Positions 13,132 to 20,995 of a stretch of DNA of 40,131 bases are shown here, piece after piece (position 1 is the stretch's first letter; each line of letters opens with the position of its first letter). Under the pieces are notes generated by a model, which saw only the letters and a program-made list of their open reading frames with translations, had not been told where the DNA came from and did not search any database. Position numbers and translations under genes: made by a program. Location: NCBI GenBank assembly GCA_046260445.1, contig JBHEPF010000043.1, forward strand, positions 1-40,131, in the 5' to 3' direction. Origin of the DNA: F2B08 sp046260445 (lineage in GTDB: Bacteria > Actinomycetota > Actinomycetes > Actinomycetales > Dermatophilaceae).

Positions 13132-15321
13132 ATGAGCCCGCCGGAGAACCCCCGCCCGCCGCGATCCCGGACCGCCCGTCCGGGATCGCGAACCGGGCGA
13201 CCCTCCGCCGGGAAGCCGGCGCCCAAGGACACGGCAGCGGGGAGGCCCAAGCCCCGACGCGCGCCGGCCAAGGCGGCAGGGACGTCGAAGCCCACGACGC
13301 CGAAGACCGCACGTAGCCCCCAGGCGCCACCGCGCAAGCCCACGGCCACCCCGAAGGCGCCAGCGCGCAAGCCCGCGACCACCCGCAAGCCCGCGGCCAC
13401 CCGCAAGGCGCCAGCGCGCAAGCCCACGCCCACCTCCGTCTCTCGCTCATCGGCACGGGCGGCCCGGCCGGCTCGGCCATCTCGCCCCGCACCGTCGCGG
13501 CCGCGGCCGCGGCGCCGACCCATCCAGGTCAACTCGCGCCGGCGCGTCCGCGGGATCCTCGTCATCTCGCTGTTCGTCTTCTCCCTCTTCTCCGTCCAGC
13601 TCGTCCGGGTCCAGGGGCTGGACGCCGCCGCCGTCGCGGCCGAGGCGCTCAACCAGCGCAACCGGACCGAGGTGCTCCCGGCGCTGCGCGGTCAGATCGT
13701 CGACACCGGGGGGGTGGTCCTCGCACAGAGCATCGAGACGCGCACGGTCACCGTCGACCAGACCGCCGTGCCGGAGTATGTGCAGCGCATCGACGGGGTG
13801 CGCACCAAGGTCGGGGTGCGCGGCGCCGCCGAGGCCCTGGCACCCCTGCTCGGGATGAGTGAGGCCCGAGCGCGCGACGCGCTCACCGGGACGGCGCGCT
13901 ACCGCATCCTCGCCAAGGATGTCGGCGTGCCGGCCTGGCGACGGATCAGCGCTCTCGGCATCCCGGGCGTCTTCAGCGAGCGGACCGCCCGGCGCGACTA
14001 CCCCCAGTCCACAACGGCTGCCTCCCTGGTGGGCTGGGTCTACGCCGACGGACGGGCCGGTGGGGGAGTCGAGACGATGCTCGACGAGACCCTGGCCGGA
14101 GTCAGCGGTTCTGCGAAGTACGAGACCTCACCGAACGGCCGGATCATCCCCAACGGGCGTCAGGTCGTCGAGGACGCAGTGCACGGCCGCAAGGTCCAGC
14201 TGACGATCAACTCCTCGATCCAGTGGTACGCCCAGAACGCCCTCGCCCAGGGGATCCGCGGCGTGGGGGGCGACTCCGGCACCATCGTCGTCCAGCACGC
14301 CAAGACCGGGGAGCTCCTCGCCGTGGCGTCCTATCCGTCCTACGACCCCAACCGGATCGGCTCCGTCAAGGGCTCGCTCGACAACCTCGCCTTCTCCCAG
14401 ATCTTCGAGCCGGGATCGACCAACAAGATCGTCACCATGGCGGCCGCGCTCCAGGAGGGCGTGGTCACCCCCGACCAGCCGGTCGTCATCCCCAACCGGC
14501 TGCCGCGTGCCGACCAGCGCTTCAAGGACGCCTCCGACCACGCCACGCTCTTCTACACCGCGACCGGGGTGCTCGCCAAGTCGAGCAACATCGGCACGAT
14601 CCTCATCGGTGAGCGGCTCGAGGCCGAGGTGCTCGAGAAGTACTTCCGCGACTTCGGCATGGGTTCGATGACCGGGGTGGACTTTCCGAACGAGTCACCT
14701 GGGCTCGTCACCCCGGCTGCGGAGATGAGCGGCTCGAAGCGCTACACCGTCATGTACGGCCAGGGCATGTCCGTGACGACCATCCAGAGCAGCAGCGCCT
14801 TCCAGACCATCGCCAACGGCGGGGTCCGCGTCCAGCCGACGCTCATCAAGGCCGTCGAGGGCGAGGAGGGCGTGATGATCCCAGCCGAGCCGCCCGCGAC
14901 GAAGCGCGTCATCGACACCCAGGTCGCCGACGACGTCATGATGATGCTCACCGGTGCCGTGGACGAGGGCAGCGCACCACAGGCGCAGATCCCCGGGTAC
15001 CGCATCGCCGGCAAGACAGGCACCGCGGACCGCTATGACGACCGGCTCGGCCGCTACAGCGGCAAGACCGCGAGCTTCATCGGCGTCGCGCCCGCGGACG
15101 ACCCCGAGATCGTCGTCACCGTCATCGTCGACAAGCCCCGGACCCAGTTCTACGGCGGACTCGTCGCCGCGCCGATCTTCAAGGACGTCACGACGTATGC
15201 TCTGGCTGAGATGGGCATCCCGCCCACCGGAGCGGAGCTCGAGACGCCGGTCCCCATCGAGCTCGACGGGCCCCCTTCGAAGGACGACCCGCGCGTCCTC
15301 GGTCCCGAGTACATCCCCTAG
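13132..15321 (+). CDS. ftsI: Septal penicillin-binding protein 3 (FtsI/PBP2B type transpeptidase)
   Basis: Class B PBP cross-linking septal peptidoglycan, 729 residues. Residues 1-135 are a Pro/Lys/Ala/Arg-rich cytoplasmic head with imperfect repeats (KAPARKP). A membrane helix at about 140-160 (GILVISLFVFSLFSVQLV) follows, then the PBP dimerisation domain starting LPALRGQIVDTGG. The transpeptidase domain carries SxxK at Ser429-Lys432 (STNK), SxN at Ser484-Asn486 (SSN) and KTG at 628-630 (GKTGTAD). All catalytic motifs are intact. The ATG is supported by GAAGGA at 13123-13128. The head is longer than the short cytoplasmic tail of most homologues. FtsW, encoded downstream, is the expected partner glycosyltransferase. 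Confidence 0.95.
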   Translation: MSPPENPRPPRSRTARPGSRTGRPSAGKPAPKDTAAGRPKPRRAPAKAAGTSKPTTPKTARSPQAPPRKPTATPKAPARKPATTRKPAATRKAPARKPTPTSVSRSSARAARPARPSRPAPSRPRPRRRPIQVNSRRRVRGILVISLFVFSLFSVQLVRVQGLDAAAVAAEALNQRNRTEVLPALRGQIVDTGGVVLAQSIETRTVTVDQTAVPEYVQRIDGVRTKVGVRGAAEALAPLLGMSEARARDALTGTARYRILAKDVGVPAWRRISALGIPGVFSERTARRDYPQSTTAASLVGWVYADGRAGGGVETMLDETLAGVSGSAKYETSPNGRIIPNGRQVVEDAVHGRKVQLTINSSIQWYAQNALAQGIRGVGGDSGTIVVQHAKTGELLAVASYPSYDPNRIGSVKGSLDNLAFSQIFEPGSTNKIVTMAAALQEGVVTPDQPVVIPNRLPRADQRFKDASDHATLFYTATGVLAKSSNIGTILIGERLEAEVLEKYFRDFGMGSMTGVDFPNESPGLVTPAAEMSGSKRYTVMYGQGMSVTTIQSSSAFQTIANGGVRVQPTLIKAVEGEEGVMIPAEPPATKRVIDTQVADDVMMMLTGAVDEGSAPQAQIPGYRIAGKTGTADRYDDRLGRYSGKTASFIGVAPADDPEIVVTVIVDKPRTQFYGGLVAAPIFKDVTTYALAEMGIPPTGAELETPVPIELDGPPSKDDPRVLGPEYIP

Positions 15322-15327
15322 CGTCTG

Positions 15328-15333
15328 GATAAT
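15328..15333 (+). promoter_or_regulatory. Candidate -10 for a leaderless murE transcript
   Basis: GATAAT at 15328-15333 sits in the 20-bp gap after the ftsI stop. A start of transcription about seven bases downstream would fall at or next to the murE GTG at 15342, and there is no ribosome-binding site in front of that GTG. No -35 box is recognised. A promoter inside ftsI-murE would let murE onward be made without mraZ control. Confidence 0.4.
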
Positions 15334-15341
15334 GGTCGCTC

Positions 15342-16877
15342 GTGTCGTCCCTGCATCCTTCAGCCCCCGCATCGACCCTCGCAGCCTGTGCCGAGGTCGC
15401 TGGCGGGCGAGTCCACGGCGATGGGTCGGTCGTCGTGCGTGGAGTCACCCTCGACTCACGTGCCGTCGGTGCCGGTGACCTCTATGCGGCGCTCCCCGGC
15501 GCCAACGTCCACGGAGCCTCGTTCGCGGCGTCGGCCGTCGCCTCCGGTGCGGCGGCGATCCTCACCGATGAGGAGGGGCGCGCACTGGTGGCCGACGCCG
15601 GTGTCGCGACGCCGCTCCTCGTCGTGCCTGACCCGCGAGCGGTCCTCGGCGCAGTGTCCGCCCACGTCTACGGCACGACGACCTTGCCCGTCCGCCTGAT
15701 CGGGGTGACGGGAACCAACGGCAAGACGACCACGGCATACCTCCTCTCGTCCGCTCTCGAGGCGCTGGGTCGCACCGTCGGGCTGATCGGGACGGTCGAG
15801 ACCCGGATCGGTAGCGAGCGGGTCCAGAGCGTGCGGACCACCCCGGAGTCGTCCGACCTGCACCGGCTCCTCGCCGTCATGGCCGAGCGGTCCATCGACG
15901 ACTGCGTCATGGAGGTCTCGAGCCACGCCCTGGCTCTGCACCGGGTCGACGCAGTCGCCTATGACATCGCCCTGTTCACCAACCTCAGCCAGGACCACCT
16001 CGACTTCCATGGCGACATGGAGGGCTACTTCGCCGCCAAGGCGGCGCTCTTCACGCCCGAGCGCTCGCGCCGCGCGGTGATCTGCGTCGACGACGAGTGG
16101 GGCGCGCGTCTGGCCCGCGAGGCGACCGTACCTTGCCTCACCCTCGGTCGGGCCCGGGCGGACGAGCCGCCGCCCGACTACGTCGTCGAGGAGAGCGGCG
16201 ACCTGACCTTCGTCCTCACCGGCCCGGAGGGGCTGAGGCTCTCGTTGCGCTCGGCGCTCCCGGGCGCCTTCAACGTCATGAACACCGCGATGTCGGCCGT
16301 CACGCTCCTCGCCCTCGGCCATCCGACCGATGCGGTCGCAGCCGCCGTCCTCACCGACCCGCACGTGCCCGGGCGGATGGAGCGGGTCATCGCCGAGGGT
16401 GCGGGCGAGGACACCCCCCTGGCGGTCGTCGACTACGCCCACACTCCGGACGCCGTCGCTGCCGCCCTGGACGCACTGCGAACGCCGGCCGGCGGGCCTC
16501 TCATCGTCGTCCTCGGTGCCGGCGGGGAGCGCGACATCGGCAAACGACCGGCCATGGGGAGGGCGGCCGCGAGGGCCGACGTCGTCATCGTCACCGACGA
16601 CAACCCCCGCGGGGAGGACCCTGCGGCGATCCGCGCAGCAGTCGTCGCCGGGGCTCGGGCCGCCGGCACACCCGCCGTCGTCGAGGAGGTGGCCGACCGT
16701 CGGGACGCCATCTCCAGGGCGGTCGAGATCGCCGCCGGAGCAGGGCCGTCCGCCGCGATCGCCATCGTCGGCAAGGGGCACGAGACGGGACAGGAGATCG
16801 ACGGCGTCGTGCATCCGTTCGACGACCGGCACGAGCTCCGGCGGGCGCTCGCACGCCGTATCGGAGACCGCCCGTGA
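15342..16877 (+). CDS. murE: UDP-MurNAc-L-Ala-D-Glu:2,6-diaminopimelate ligase (MurE)
   Basis: Adds the third stem-peptide residue in the cytoplasm, using ATP. 511 residues in three Mur-ligase domains. The N-terminal part has VTLDSRAVGAGDLYAALPG, the ATP loop is VTGTNGKTTT (Gly124-Thr131), the carbamylated-lysine region follows DHLDFHGDMEGYFAAKAALF, and the C-terminal domain has YAHTPDAV. The substrate motif is DNPR at 420-423, which in MurE is diagnostic for diaminopimelate rather than lysine. The GTG at 15342 is the only plausible start after the ftsI stop; it has no ribosome-binding site but sits 8 bases after GATAAT. The end overlaps murF by 4 bp. Confidence 0.95.
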   Translation: MSSLHPSAPASTLAACAEVAGGRVHGDGSVVVRGVTLDSRAVGAGDLYAALPGANVHGASFAASAVASGAAAILTDEEGRALVADAGVATPLLVVPDPRAVLGAVSAHVYGTTTLPVRLIGVTGTNGKTTTAYLLSSALEALGRTVGLIGTVETRIGSERVQSVRTTPESSDLHRLLAVMAERSIDDCVMEVSSHALALHRVDAVAYDIALFTNLSQDHLDFHGDMEGYFAAKAALFTPERSRRAVICVDDEWGARLAREATVPCLTLGRARADEPPPDYVVEESGDLTFVLTGPEGLRLSLRSALPGAFNVMNTAMSAVTLLALGHPTDAVAAAVLTDPHVPGRMERVIAEGAGEDTPLAVVDYAHTPDAVAAALDALRTPAGGPLIVVLGAGGERDIGKRPAMGRAAARADVVIVTDDNPRGEDPAAIRAAVVAGARAAGTPAVVEEVADRRDAISRAVEIAAGAGPSAAIAIVGKGHETGQEIDGVVHPFDDRHELRRALARRIGDRP

Positions 16878-18292
16878 TCCCCCTCTCCCTGACTCACCTG
16901 GCCCGGGTCAGCTCCGGGCGGCTGGCCGGCATCAGCGAGCGGGACGCCGAGCGGCTCGTCATCGACGGCCCCGTCGTCACCGACTCGCGCGAGTGCGGCC
17001 CCGGTGGTCTCTACGTCGCCCGGGTCGGTGAGCAGGCCGACGGGCACGACTACATCGAGCAGGCACTCGCGGCCGGGGCGGTGGCCGCGATGACGACTCG
17101 ACCGGTCGCAGGCGTCCCCTGCATCGTCGTCGACGACATCCAGGACGGGTTCGCGGCACTCGCCCGGGGCGTCGTCGACGCTGCCGAGGGCCTGACCATC
17201 GTCGCGATCACCGGCTCCTCCGGCAAGACCTCGACCAAGGACCTTCTCGGTCAGGTGCTCGCGGCGGAGGCGCCGACCGTGGCCCCGGAGGGCTCCTACA
17301 ACTCCGAGGTCGGGGTTCCACTCACGGTCACCCGGGTCACGCCGCAGACCCGCTACCTCGTCGTAGAGATGGGGGCTCGCGGCGTCGGTCACGTCGCCTA
17401 CCTCACCCGCATCGCGCCTCCCGACGTGGCCGTGGTGCTCAACGTGGGGACGGCCCACCTCGGCGAGTTCGGCTCCCGTGCCGCGATCGCCCAGGCCAAG
17501 GGCGAGCTCGTCGAGGCCCTGACCGAGGAAGGCGTCGCCGTCCTCAACCACGACGACGAGGCCGTGGCGGCGATGGGCGAGCGCACCCGGGGCCGCGTCG
17601 TCACGGTGAGTGCCGCGGGCGACCGCACGGCCTCGCTCTGGGCCGAGGATGTCGTCCTGGACGACGCCTCGCGACCCCGGTTCACCATCACCGACGGGAC
17701 ATCCCGGTGGCCGATCTCTTTGCCACTGCACGGGATCCACCACGTCGACAACTCTCTCGCCGTGTTCGCCACAGCCCGCGAGTGCGGGTTGGCGCCCGAT
17801 CGGATCGTGTCTTCTCTCGACGCCGTCCGCTCGGTGAGCCGCTGGCGCATGGAGGTCACCGACCGCGCGGACGGCGTCACGGTCGTCAACGACGCCTACA
17901 ACGCCAACCCGGACTCCATGCGGGCCGCGCTCAACGCGCTGGCCACGATGGGCCGGGCGCGGCGCACCATCGCCGTCCTCGGGACGATGCTCGAGCTGGG
18001 GGAGGAGTCCGACGCCGAGCACGCCGGGGTCGGTCGGTATGCGCTGGACCAGGGCGTCGACCTGCTCGTCTGCGTCGGTTCCGCCGGGCCCGCCCTCGCC
18101 TCGGGCGCAGCCGACCACCGGAGCAGATGCCGTGTCGTCGCGGAGGCGGGGGCCGCATACGATCTGCTGATGAGCGAGGTCCGCTCCGGTGACGTCGTCC
18201 TCTTCAAGTCCAGCCGTGACGCGGGACTGCGCTACCTTGGCGACCGGGTCGCGGAGCTGCCCGACGGCACCTTCGGCCCTAGCACCGCATGA
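16874..18292 (+). CDS. murF: UDP-MurNAc-tripeptide:D-Ala-D-Ala ligase (MurF)
   Basis: Completes the pentapeptide by adding D-Ala-D-Ala. About 472 residues. VVTDSRECGPGGLYVA is in the UDP-binding domain, the ATP loop is ITGSSGKTSTK (Gly114-Lys118-Thr119), GSYNSEVGVPLTV and VVEMGARGVGHVAYL follow, and the C-terminal domain has VVNDAYNANPDSMRAAL. The GTG at 16874 overlaps the murE stop as GTGA; the frame is open much further upstream inside murE, but that is coincidental. The last codons and the stop lie in the first unit of a 14-bp tandem repeat, and the stop itself overlaps an ATG as ATGA. The protein ends at a normal family position. Confidence 0.95.
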   Translation: MIPLSLTHLARVSSGRLAGISERDAERLVIDGPVVTDSRECGPGGLYVARVGEQADGHDYIEQALAAGAVAAMTTRPVAGVPCIVVDDIQDGFAALARGVVDAAEGLTIVAITGSSGKTSTKDLLGQVLAAEAPTVAPEGSYNSEVGVPLTVTRVTPQTRYLVVEMGARGVGHVAYLTRIAPPDVAVVLNVGTAHLGEFGSRAAIAQAKGELVEALTEEGVAVLNHDDEAVAAMGERTRGRVVTVSAAGDRTASLWAEDVVLDDASRPRFTITDGTSRWPISLPLHGIHHVDNSLAVFATARECGLAPDRIVSSLDAVRSVSRWRMEVTDRADGVTVVNDAYNANPDSMRAALNALATMGRARRTIAVLGTMLELGEESDAEHAGVGRYALDQGVDLLVCVGSAGPALASGAADHRSRCRVVAEAGAAYDLLMSEVRSGDVVLFKSSRDAGLRYLGDRVAELPDGTFGPSTA

Positions 18293-18364
18293 GCAGCACC
18301 GCATGAACAGCACCGCATGAACAGCACCGCATGAACAGCACCGCATGAACAGCACCGCACGAAC
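18281..18364 (+). repeat. 14-bp tandem repeat, six copies, forming a chain of overlapping mini-ORFs between murF and mraY
   Basis: Units AGCACCGCATGAAC start at 18281, 18295, 18309, 18323, 18337 and 18351; the first has GAGC in place of GAAC and the last reads GCACGAAC, losing the ATG. Each ATGA overlaps the stop of one mini-ORF with the start of the next. The murF stop 18290-18292 overlaps ATG 18289 (MSSTA), whose stop overlaps ATG 18303 (MNSTA). The pattern repeats at 18317 and 18331, and ATG 18345 then reads 26 codons to a TGA at 18423-18425, past the mraY ATG at 18410. Confidence 0.9.
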
Positions 18365-18409
18365 GAGCACCATACCGACCAGCCGGAGCGACCAGGAAGG
18401 AGCGGCTGA

Positions 18410-19492
18410 ATGCTCGCCGTCCTGATCGCGGCCGTCGTCGCGCTGCTCGTCGGTCTGCTCGGGACCCCGATGTTCATCAAGTTCCTCGTCCGGCGCGGCT
18501 ACGGACAGTTCATCCGCGACGACGGCCCGACGTCGCACCACACCAAGCGCGGCACGCCGACGATGGGCGGCGCCGTCATCATCCTCGGCACCGTGACCGC
18601 CTACAGCGTCGCGCATCTGCTCACGTGGACCCCGCCGACGGTGAGCGCGATCCTCGTGCTGTTCGTCATGAGCGGGCTCGGGCTCGTCGGCTTCCTCGAC
18701 GACTACATCAAGATCAGCAAACAGCGCAGTCTCGGTCTGCGCTCGGCGCAGAAGCTGTTCGGGCAGACCCTCGTCGCGACGATCTTCGCCGTCCTCGCCC
18801 TCCAGTTCGCCAACGACCGGTGGCGCACCCCCGCGTCCACGAAGATCTCCTTCGTCCGCGACACCGGCGTCGACCTCGCCTTCGCGGGACCCCTCATCGG
18901 GGTCCTCCTCTTCGTCCTCTGGGCCAACCTCATGATCGCCGGCACCTCGAACGGCGTGAACCTCACCGACGGTCTCGACGGACTGGCCACCGGCGCCTCC
19001 ACCATGGTCTTCGCGGCCTTCGTCCTCATCGGTATCTGGCAGGGCAACCAGAACTGCCAGATCACGCCCGGCCTGAACTGCTACGAGGTCCGAGACCCCC
19101 GCGACCTCGCGGTCGTTGCGGCGGCCGGCATGGGCGCCTGCTTCGGGTTCCTCTGGTGGAACGCATCGCCCGCGAAGATCTTCATGGGGGACACCGGCTC
19201 GCTCGCCCTCGGCGGTGCGCTCGCCGGCCTGGCCATCACGACCCGGACCGAGCTGCTCATCGTCATCCTCGGCGGTCTCTTCGTCGCGATCACCCTCTCG
19301 GTCATCATCCAGGTCGCCTCGTTCAAGACCACCGGCAAACGGGTCTTTCGAATGGCACCGCTACAGCACCACTTCGAGCTGCTCGGATGGGCCGAGGTGA
19401 CGATCGTCATCCGGTTCTGGATCATCGCCGGCCTCTTCGTCGCCTTCGGCCTGGGCGTGTTCTATGCGGAGTGGGTCGTCGGTGGCGGGTGA
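18410..19492 (+). CDS. mraY: Phospho-N-acetylmuramoyl-pentapeptide transferase (MraY)
   Basis: Integral membrane enzyme that attaches the MurNAc-pentapeptide phosphate to undecaprenyl phosphate, making lipid I. 360 residues with about ten membrane segments. Family blocks in order are HHTKRGTPTMGG, GFLDDYIKISKQRSLGL with the aspartate pair, NGVNLTDGLDGLATG, FMGDTGSLALGG and MAPLQHHFELLGW. The ATG at 18410 follows GGAAGGAG (18395-18402). The gap to murF is filled by the 14-bp repeat. mraY has its own good ribosome-binding site, so upstream coupling is optional. The end overlaps murD by 11 bp. Confidence 0.96.
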   Translation: MLAVLIAAVVALLVGLLGTPMFIKFLVRRGYGQFIRDDGPTSHHTKRGTPTMGGAVIILGTVTAYSVAHLLTWTPPTVSAILVLFVMSGLGLVGFLDDYIKISKQRSLGLRSAQKLFGQTLVATIFAVLALQFANDRWRTPASTKISFVRDTGVDLAFAGPLIGVLLFVLWANLMIAGTSNGVNLTDGLDGLATGASTMVFAAFVLIGIWQGNQNCQITPGLNCYEVRDPRDLAVVAAAGMGACFGFLWWNASPAKIFMGDTGSLALGGALAGLAITTRTELLIVILGGLFVAITLSVIIQVASFKTTGKRVFRMAPLQHHFELLGWAEVTIVIRFWIIAGLFVAFGLGVFYAEWVVGGG

Positions 19493-20993
19493 TCTCAACG
19501 CCGTCCACCCGGACGGTGCCGATCCCTTCGACCCGTCCGGGCTGACCGTGCTCGTCACCGGCGGGGGCGTGAGCGGCTTCGCGGCGGCCGACGCCCTCGT
19601 CGAGCGGGGCGCCCGGGTCGTGCTCGTCGACGGCGCCGACCCCCTCGCGAGCCCGGGGCTCACGGAGCGCATGCACGTCCTCGAGATCCTCGGGGTGGAG
19701 GTGCGCATCGGGCCGGAGCACGTGAGGGACCTGCCCGGCGACCCGGCGGTCGTCTTCGACCTCGTCGTCACCTCGCCCGGTTGGCGTCCGGACCAGCCGG
19801 TGCTGGTGGCCGCTGCACGCGAGGGGATCCCCGTCTGGGGTGAGGTCGAGCTCGCCTGGAGGCTGCGTCCGGTCGGTGCGGCACCCTGGCTCACCCTCAC
19901 CGGCACCAACGGCAAGACGACGACGGTGCAGATGCTCGTCGGGATGCTGCGAGCCGCCGGGCTGCGGGCCTGTAGCGCAGGGAACGTCGGAACCCCCATT
20001 CTCGAGGCCGTCCTGCACCCGGAGCCGTTCGACGTCATCGCGGTCGAGCTCTCGAGCTTCCAGCTGCACTGGTCACAGTCGATCTCCCCGCTCGCCTCGG
20101 CCTGTCTCAACATCGCGCCGGACCACCTCGACTGGCACGGCTCCTTCGACGCGTACCGTGCCGCGAAGGGCAAGGTCTACGAGCGCACCCGCGTCGCCTG
20201 CGTCTACAACGCGGACGACCCGGCGACCGAGGACCTCGTGCGTGAGGCGGACGTCATCGAGGGGGCCAGGGCCGTCGGTTTCACCCTCGGGGTGCCCGGC
20301 CGTTCGATGGTCGGTCTCGTCGACGAGGTGCTCGCCGACCGTGCTTTCGTCGAGCAGCGGGACCGGTCGGCGGCCGAGCTGGGGACCCTCGACGACCTCG
20401 GCGGCGGCGCGACACCGCCGCCCCACCTCGTCCAGAACGCTCTCGCCGCGGCCGCGCTCGCCCGGGCGGCCGGGGTTCCTCCGGTCGCCGTCCGCGACGG
20501 GCTGCGCGGCTTCGTCCCGGAGCCACACCGGATCGCCGAGGTGGCGACGGTCGACGGGGTGCGGTTCGTCGATGACTCCAAGGCCACGAACCCGCACGCT
20601 GCCCGGGCCTCGGTGCTCGGCTATGAGCACGTCGTCTGGGTCGCGGGTGGGCTGCTCAAGGGCGCCGACGTCGACGACCTCGTCGCGGACGTCGCGGCAC
20701 GCCTACGCGCCGCGGTCCTCATCGGCGTCGACCGGGGCCGGATCGCCGAGGCACTGCGGCGACACGCGCCCGATGTCCGCGTCATCGACGTGTCGGCAAC
20801 GGACACTGAGGTCATGGACCGTGTCGTTGCCCACGCTCTCGATGCTGCCCGCCCGGGCGATGTCGTCCTGCTCGCGCCCGCCGCGGCCTCCATGGACATG
20901 TTCGCGCACTATGGGGCCCGCGGCGACGCCTTCGCCGCCGCCGTCCACCGGCTGGCTGAGCGCCGAGCCGGAGGTGCCCCCGGGGGAGGGTGA
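19482..20993 (+). CDS. murD: UDP-MurNAc-L-Ala:D-Glu ligase (MurD)
   Basis: Adds D-glutamate, the second stem residue. About 503 residues. The N-terminal Rossmann-like segment is VLVTGGGVSGFAAADALVERG, the ATP loop is LTGTNGKTTTVQML (Gly141-Lys145-Thr148), ELSSFQL and APDHLDWHGSFDAYRAAK follow, and FVDDSKATNPHAA with WVAGGLLKGAD is in the C-terminal domain. These are all MurD features. The GTG at 19482 lies within the last codons of mraY. An ATG at 19464 is an alternative that adds six residues. The gene is somewhat longer than the roughly 450-residue norm because of an insertion around residues 270-310 (AFVEQRDRSAAELGTLDDLGG region), also seen as variable in actinobacteria. Confidence 0.94.
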   Translation: MAGDLNAVHPDGADPFDPSGLTVLVTGGGVSGFAAADALVERGARVVLVDGADPLASPGLTERMHVLEILGVEVRIGPEHVRDLPGDPAVVFDLVVTSPGWRPDQPVLVAAAREGIPVWGEVELAWRLRPVGAAPWLTLTGTNGKTTTVQMLVGMLRAAGLRACSAGNVGTPILEAVLHPEPFDVIAVELSSFQLHWSQSISPLASACLNIAPDHLDWHGSFDAYRAAKGKVYERTRVACVYNADDPATEDLVREADVIEGARAVGFTLGVPGRSMVGLVDEVLADRAFVEQRDRSAAELGTLDDLGGGATPPPHLVQNALAAAALARAAGVPPVAVRDGLRGFVPEPHRIAEVATVDGVRFVDDSKATNPHAARASVLGYEHVVWVAGGLLKGADVDDLVADVAARLRAAVLIGVDRGRIAEALRRHAPDVRVIDVSATDTEVMDRVVAHALDAARPGDVVLLAPAAASMDMFAHYGARGDAFAAAVHRLAERRAGGAPGGG

Positions 20994-20995
20994 CC

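Noticed and set aside
16097..16873. Upstream extension of the murF frame inside murE
   Set aside because: The residues before GTG 16874 are Arg/Gly-rich and unlike MurF. The GTGA overlap and family homology fix the start at 16874.
18281..18364. CRISPR array
   Set aside because: The units are contiguous 14-bp direct repeats with no unique spacers and no cas genes nearby.
16433..18616. 727-codon minus-strand frame opposite murE and murF
   Set aside because: It is a mirror of strongly recognised Mur ligases and shows no start signal or family resemblance.
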